Below, in pieces: positions 61,266 to 64,000 of a DNA stretch of 64,000 bases. The stretch covers positions 13,597,501-13,661,500 of the forward strand of contig CM049308.1 of assembly GCA_026874595.1 (NCBI GenBank). Reading direction: 5' to 3'. The notes under the pieces were generated by a model. It had not been told where the DNA came from and did no database searches. It saw nothing but the letters and a program-made list of their open reading frames with translations. The stretch's first letter is position 1. Every line of letters begins with the position of its first letter. The position numbers and the translations under genes are program-made. The stretch is from Sipunculus nudus (lineage: Eukaryota > Annelida > Sipuncula > Golfingiida > Sipunculidae).

Positions 61266-61492
61266 CCATATAAATTATTACCAGGAATATATGTGAAATG
61301 TATTTCTTTGGCTGATGGGGTGGTATTCTTTGATTTCTGAAACTCCAGGGACATCACTTTTCCTCTGATGGAAGCCGCCAGGACTTTGGGTGGTACTCCT
61401 TGCGGGCTGATTGTGGTGAGACCGTAGACATTGCTCTGAGACTGAAGCCCACAGTAGTGCACCTCCTCCAAACAGCAGCATGACAGCGACAT
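41830..61492 (-). CDS. KPTN: kaptin, KICSTOR complex subunit
   Basis: Twelve coding exons in transcript order: 61492-61282, 60448-60366, 59813-59729, 58897-58843, 58406-58331, 57373-57300, 56920-56811, 56546-56445, 55054-54979, 43857-43722, 43497-43258 and 41985-41830. They total 1404 nt, or 467 residues plus stop; human kaptin has 436. All phases match. Kaptin, with ITFG2, KICS2 and SZT2, forms KICSTOR, which anchors GATOR1 at lysosomes and restrains mTORC1. Recognisable blocks are [76 protein letters not shown] and [18 protein letters not shown]. The last two carry FG-GAP-type DxDxDG loops of the beta-propeller. The C-terminus is acidic. Intron 9 is 11.1 kb and contains the SDR gene on the other strand. 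Confidence 0.94.
43501..43520 (+). repeat. AAT microsatellite
   Basis: Six AAT units adjoining the acceptor of the KPTN exon that starts at 43497. Confidence 0.8.
43858..46918. other. KPTN intron 9, part upstream of the nested gene
   Basis: No coding exon. It holds the inverted partner of the 12485 element at 45275-45725 and a GTGCGCATGCGT NRF-1-like palindrome near 44131. A 5'UTR exon and promoter of the SDR gene should lie in this stretch, because TTTCAG|AG precedes its ATG. Confidence 0.5.
45275..45725 (-). repeat. dispersed element, inverted partner of 12485-12925
   Basis: Shares AGGTGTCCGTTCACCTACC, GCATATATGCGGAGG, CTGACTTGCTGCCAGATG and AACAAGCAGCCTGTGTGCG with the reverse complement of 12485-12925. 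Confidence 0.65.
46921..52495 (+). CDS. SDR9C-type short-chain dehydrogenase (BDH1-like), active-site Lys replaced
   Basis: Six coding exons: 46921-47122, 48133-48366, 49538-49663, 50013-50197, 51384-51623 and 52385-52495. They total 1098 nt, or 365 residues plus stop. The N-terminus has two hydrophobic segments (about residues 9-23 and 31-47), suggesting membrane insertion. The Rossmann fold is clear: [12 protein letters not shown], the cofactor loop of SDR9C enzymes, then ALVNNAG and VNLFGTI. The catalytic block reads [17 protein letters not shown]: Ser and Tyr are present 13 residues apart, but the Lys of YxxxK is Gln (codon CAA, 50083-50085). DCLRLEM and [10 protein letters not shown] follow, as in BDH1 and 17-beta-HSD2/RDH relatives. 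Substrate unknown; it may be inactive or non-canonical. The start follows a TTTCAG acceptor at 46918, so a 5'UTR exon exists upstream. It lies wholly inside KPTN intron 9. Confidence 0.9.
47215..47595 (-). repeat. dispersed repeat family, copy 3 (inverted)
   Basis: The reverse complement of the 6830 and 8630 family: CCCATATTCTCAAG, AATATTCCTTGATCA, CCTGAAAATTTCATGAGATT and a CA microsatellite at 47528-47554. It is in intron 1 of the SDR gene. Confidence 0.65.
50925..50948 (+). repeat. GTA microsatellite
   Basis: About eight GTA units in SDR intron 4. Confidence 0.8.
52742..52747 (+). terminator. candidate SDR polyadenylation signal
   Basis: AATAAA about 250 bp after the SDR stop; a further one is near 53802. 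Confidence 0.4.
52748..54978. other. KPTN intron 9, part downstream of the nested gene
   Basis: No gene. A weak tRNA-like A-box (GTGGCCTGGACAGTCAAGTGG) near 54741 may be a SINE remnant. Confidence 0.5.
55395..56045. repeat. 31-bp minisatellite, about 21 units
   Basis: Each unit joins AGTACCAAAAAGTACTGAAA and AGTAACAGAAG, with A/C variation (AAAAAGT or AAAACGT) and a few short units lacking the ACCAAAA part. It lies in the KPTN intron between exons 56445 and 55054. Because 31 is not a multiple of 3 and the unit lacks minus-strand stops, three overlapping minus frames stay open; they are artefacts. Confidence 0.95.
59001..59126 (-). CDS. candidate cassette exon within KPTN
   Basis: Between KPTN exons 59813-59729 and 58897-58843 there is a 126-nt open stretch with CTCCTAG acceptor and CAAG|GTAAGA donor. 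It starts and ends in phase 1, the same phase as the flanking exons, so inclusion would add 42 residues without a frameshift ([20 protein letters not shown]...). Human kaptin has nothing comparable here and kaptin is complete without it. It may be a lineage-specific alternative exon or exonised mobile DNA. Confidence 0.35.
61213..61262 (+). repeat. TA microsatellite
   Basis: About 25 TA units, 20 bp downstream of the donor of KPTN exon 1. Confidence 0.9.
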
Positions 61493-61730
61493 GTTTACAT
61501 CTGTGATGGACTAGTAAATTATTACCAATAATTTATTTGCTGTTAATTTGGAAATCTTAGAATGGAAGTTTTTAATTAGTATTGATATACGTTAATATGT
61601 TTATATGTTTATAACTCATTACTTTTGATTGAATAAAAAGTGATTTGGGTTGAATATTTTTAAATTACTCTTTTATTTGTTTTGGATAAATTGTTTGCAT
61701 ACACATAAGGTCAAGGTCCTTTCACTCAGC
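61493..61730. promoter_or_regulatory. probable bidirectional promoter
   Basis: 238 bp separate the KPTN start codon (minus) from the start codon of the 61731 exon (plus). The interval has no other feature except GGTCAAGGTCC at 61709. Head-to-head spacing this short usually means one shared promoter. Confidence 0.5.
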
Positions 61731-61928
61731 ATGGCCTCGGCAGGAGAAACTGGAGACAGTACGATGGAACAACAAACCCCAAAAGATGGCAGTGAATTCA
61801 AGGAAGTTCGGACAAAATCAAGAAAACGAAAAGCGCAGACTCCGGAGGATGCAGGAACAGAGATGGACACAGCTGATTCAGAAGCCAAAAGGCCTCATTT
61901 ACCACCAATCTCAGGAGACAAGCTTACG
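61731..61928 (+). CDS. first coding exon of an unidentified gene
   Basis: 66 codons from ATGGCCTCGG to a GTAACA donor, ending in phase 0. The peptide is hydrophilic, acidic and Ser/Thr-rich, with a basic cluster KSRKRK that could be a nuclear localisation signal. The in-frame ATG at 61650 would add a hydrophobic leader, but 61731 is the better start. I do not recognise the protein, and no second exon could be found in the remaining 2 kb. Confidence 0.5.
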
Positions 61929-61972
61929 GTAACATATTATCGCTCAAAATGACACAATCACACTAGGCCGCC

Positions 61973-62135
61973 CTTATTGACACACGGGGTGTGTCAATAA
62001 GGTCAAGCTTATTGACACACGGTTTAACTGCGCATGCGTCAAATCTGTCACACTCCCGCTAGATGGCAGGGCGTTCACCGTGTGTCACTAACACCCCCCG
62101 TCGTGATACCCGAAACCGTGTGTCAATAACGCGAG
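61973..62135. repeat. GTGTGTCAATAA palindrome cluster
   Basis: A perfect hairpin has arms CTTATTGACACAC and GTGTGTCAATAAG around GGG (61973-62001). TTGACACACGG follows at 62010, CCGTGTGTCACTAA near 62078 and CCGTGTGTCAATAA near 62117. GCGCATGCGTCA, NRF-1-like, sits at 62030. Confidence 0.65.
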
Positions 62136-63300
62136 TTGTTGTTACTATAGAAGGTCTTAATTACCGGGCCGTGTAGAAGTGGTAGCTTTGGACTAATCAG
62201 GTGTTACCATTGGGGTCCTTTGATCTCTGACACAAATGTTTCACATTTATAATAGTTTATTACTTTCATCGCCTAGGTATATTAATTAGTTTAAAACCTA
62301 TTTTTACTAGGCGGGGTACTACTAATTTCGGGGATGAAAATTACATCCCTGATGAAAATTATTTAACTCATTTCAAAATTTTAAATATATTCAACAATTT
62401 AAAATAAAATATAATTTACATACATATATCTCGTTTTATTCAATATCTTTTTTTCTAATCAGAAAATAATAAACAAGGATAATAGGAACAAATAAGCTTT
62501 ATTGAAATTAATACAAAATATAGAAGTTAATCATAGTTTTTTATTACTAAATATACAAACTTTATAAGCACATCGATACTGAATAATTAAATAATTGCTA
62601 TTAATCTGTAGAAGTGGATACTTTATTACTCTAATTTTAATAGAGACGTGATTACTGAGAATTTTGTCACATTCTTCTTTATGAGATGTATACTTTTCCA
62701 GATTTTCACGATGTAAAGTGGACATGTTCAAAATCAGAGAAACAAACCGAAAATGAAATTGGCTAAGTTACTACGAGCCATGGAATGGTCATATCTTTAT
62801 CAACAACTCATCATCGTGGCCTGATCGATTATAGAATAACGCGTCTTACTTTAACAAACTTAACCCTATAGCCAAGGATCAGAATGGGGTTCGAAAAAGG
62901 TCGCTCCTGTCCTGATCATATTTTTTAGTTACTTCATTATTAAATAATCGTTTGCCTCAAGGAATAGAAACACGTCGCCCTGGTAAGTGGGCATGTGCAT
63001 GCATGCAGGAAAAAAGCTGTTGATGGGTAAATATAGGAAACTACTCTTCACTCGCGGCTGTTTGGACTAAAAATTGATTACAAAATCTATAACACCATAA
63101 AAAAGTTTATACAGTAGTTATTCAGCTTATGTATGATTAAGTAATAATATTTTCACAAATTGGTTTGGGGTACTATGTGAGGTACAAGGCGATATAATCC
63201 GTCACGCTGTTTAATATATATGTATTAACGGCTTAGCAGATAAAATAAAAAGCCTTATGTCGGTATAAAATCCATTTTTTATGTCCTAAAAGTTCTGATT
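62136..63300. other. no gene seen
   Basis: AT-rich, presumably intron of the 61731 gene. No exon with convincing splice sites or recognisable translation. Confidence 0.5.
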
Positions 63301-63407
63301 TCCTAGCGCCTGTTGGATTGTCTTGGTCTAGTATTGAGCAATTTAAGAATTTTAAGGATACTCTACCTATATGACTCCTTTACAAATTTAAATACTGTAG
63401 TAACAGT

Positions 63408-63640
63408 CCTATAGATTATGCGTCTGAGTTATGGGGATATGCATAACCCCCGTCATGTGATAAAATTCAAAACAGACCACCCCGTTACCTTTTTTAGTGT
63501 TCACAGGTTCTGCATGTGTAATTGCTGCTCTAAAAGAACATGTAGATATCATTTGATTGAGATGTTACGGTTTTGGAATCACTATGGATTACACAAGTCT
63601 AACCAAGAAAGTATTCATATTGGATTATAACCTTGCAAGT
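63408..63640 (+). pseudogene. decayed LINE reverse-transcriptase C-terminal remnant
   Basis: The frame from 63408 reads PIDYASELWGYA before a stop. This resembles the YASEvWG block just after the palm of non-LTR reverse transcriptases. Downstream sequence is broken by stops and frameshifts. Weak, short match. Confidence 0.4.
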
Positions 63641-64000
63641 CGCGGATAACTGAGTGCTCAGATGCAAAGAAGTAAGATACTCGAATCCATTGATGTATAT
63701 TAATACACACATATAATGAAATAGCGCCGCATTGCCAACGTAATCTGAACCAGAAGTTACGTTCTGATAATCAACAAAAATGGCTTGAACAATACCGATC
63801 AGTTCTGAAATTAAGATTTTTTTATCAGCACTCAGTGCACGGCACATATTTAAGTATATACGTAAAAAGTATATGGCCCGATCGACGACAGCAAAGTTCA
63901 GTACACTTGCTCGGCTTTGGTGTGGGATACTTGGGCTGAGAAGTGAAACTGACAGATTTCAGACACCATATATAGGCTGATACCACCAAATAATTAAATA

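Noticed and set aside
61157-61281. Extension of the first KPTN ORF into YIYIYI repeats
   Set aside because: It is read-through past the GTAATA donor at 61281 into a TA microsatellite.

Overview
This window is a piece of an animal nuclear genome, most likely a marine invertebrate and probably a mollusc such as a bivalve. The evidence is intron-rich genes with GT..AG junctions, AT-rich introns of 0.1 to 11 kb, and a dense load of MITEs, tRNA-derived SINEs, LINE fragments, minisatellites and foldback DNA. The species is inferred from general character, not from a diagnostic marker. Nearly all single ORFs are fragments or shadows, so I rebuilt genes exon by exon, checking splice sites and codon phase.

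Layout. (1) 1-3300: no convincing coding exon; one tRNA-like SINE head. (2) 3309-22646, plus strand: a leucine-rich-repeat gene of the LRRC74 type in 12 coding exons (495 codons in the favoured model). It has eleven RNH1-type LRR-bearing segments and a degenerate EF-hand pair. Its introns hold a 145-bp satellite, several MITEs, a long foldback element and a hAT element with a perfect 8-bp target duplication. (3) 25000-36447, minus strand: FCF1, the PIN-domain rRNA-processing factor, complete in 8 exons (197 codons; human 198). A 116-bp unit carrying part of its exon 4 is tandemly repeated upstream of the real exon. (4) 36450-41830: intergenic and repeat-rich, with a LINE reverse-transcriptase fragment. 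(5) 41830-61492, minus strand: KPTN (kaptin, KICSTOR subunit), complete in 12 exons (467 codons). Its 11.1-kb intron contains a whole gene on the opposite strand. (6) 46921-52495, plus strand: that nested gene, an SDR9C-type short-chain dehydrogenase close to BDH1 (365 codons), with the active-site lysine replaced by glutamine. (7) 61731-61928, plus strand: the first coding exon of an unidentified gene, head-to-head with KPTN. (8) 61930-64000: a palindromic GTGTGTCAATAA cluster and a decayed LINE fragment.

The genes do not form a pathway. LRRC74 and FCF1 converge, FCF1 and KPTN lie in tandem on the minus strand, the SDR gene is nested in KPTN, and KPTN probably shares a bidirectional promoter with the 61731 gene. 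The most unusual signals are: six identical 14-mers (TCAACTCCGTTACA) in both orientations within 4.9 kb around the LRRC74 terminal exons; the partial-exon array in FCF1 that multiplies 3' splice sites; a phase-symmetric 126-nt cassette-like exon in KPTN; the catalytically altered SDR; and the 1.6-kb foldback element built from CGTACGTACG repeats.
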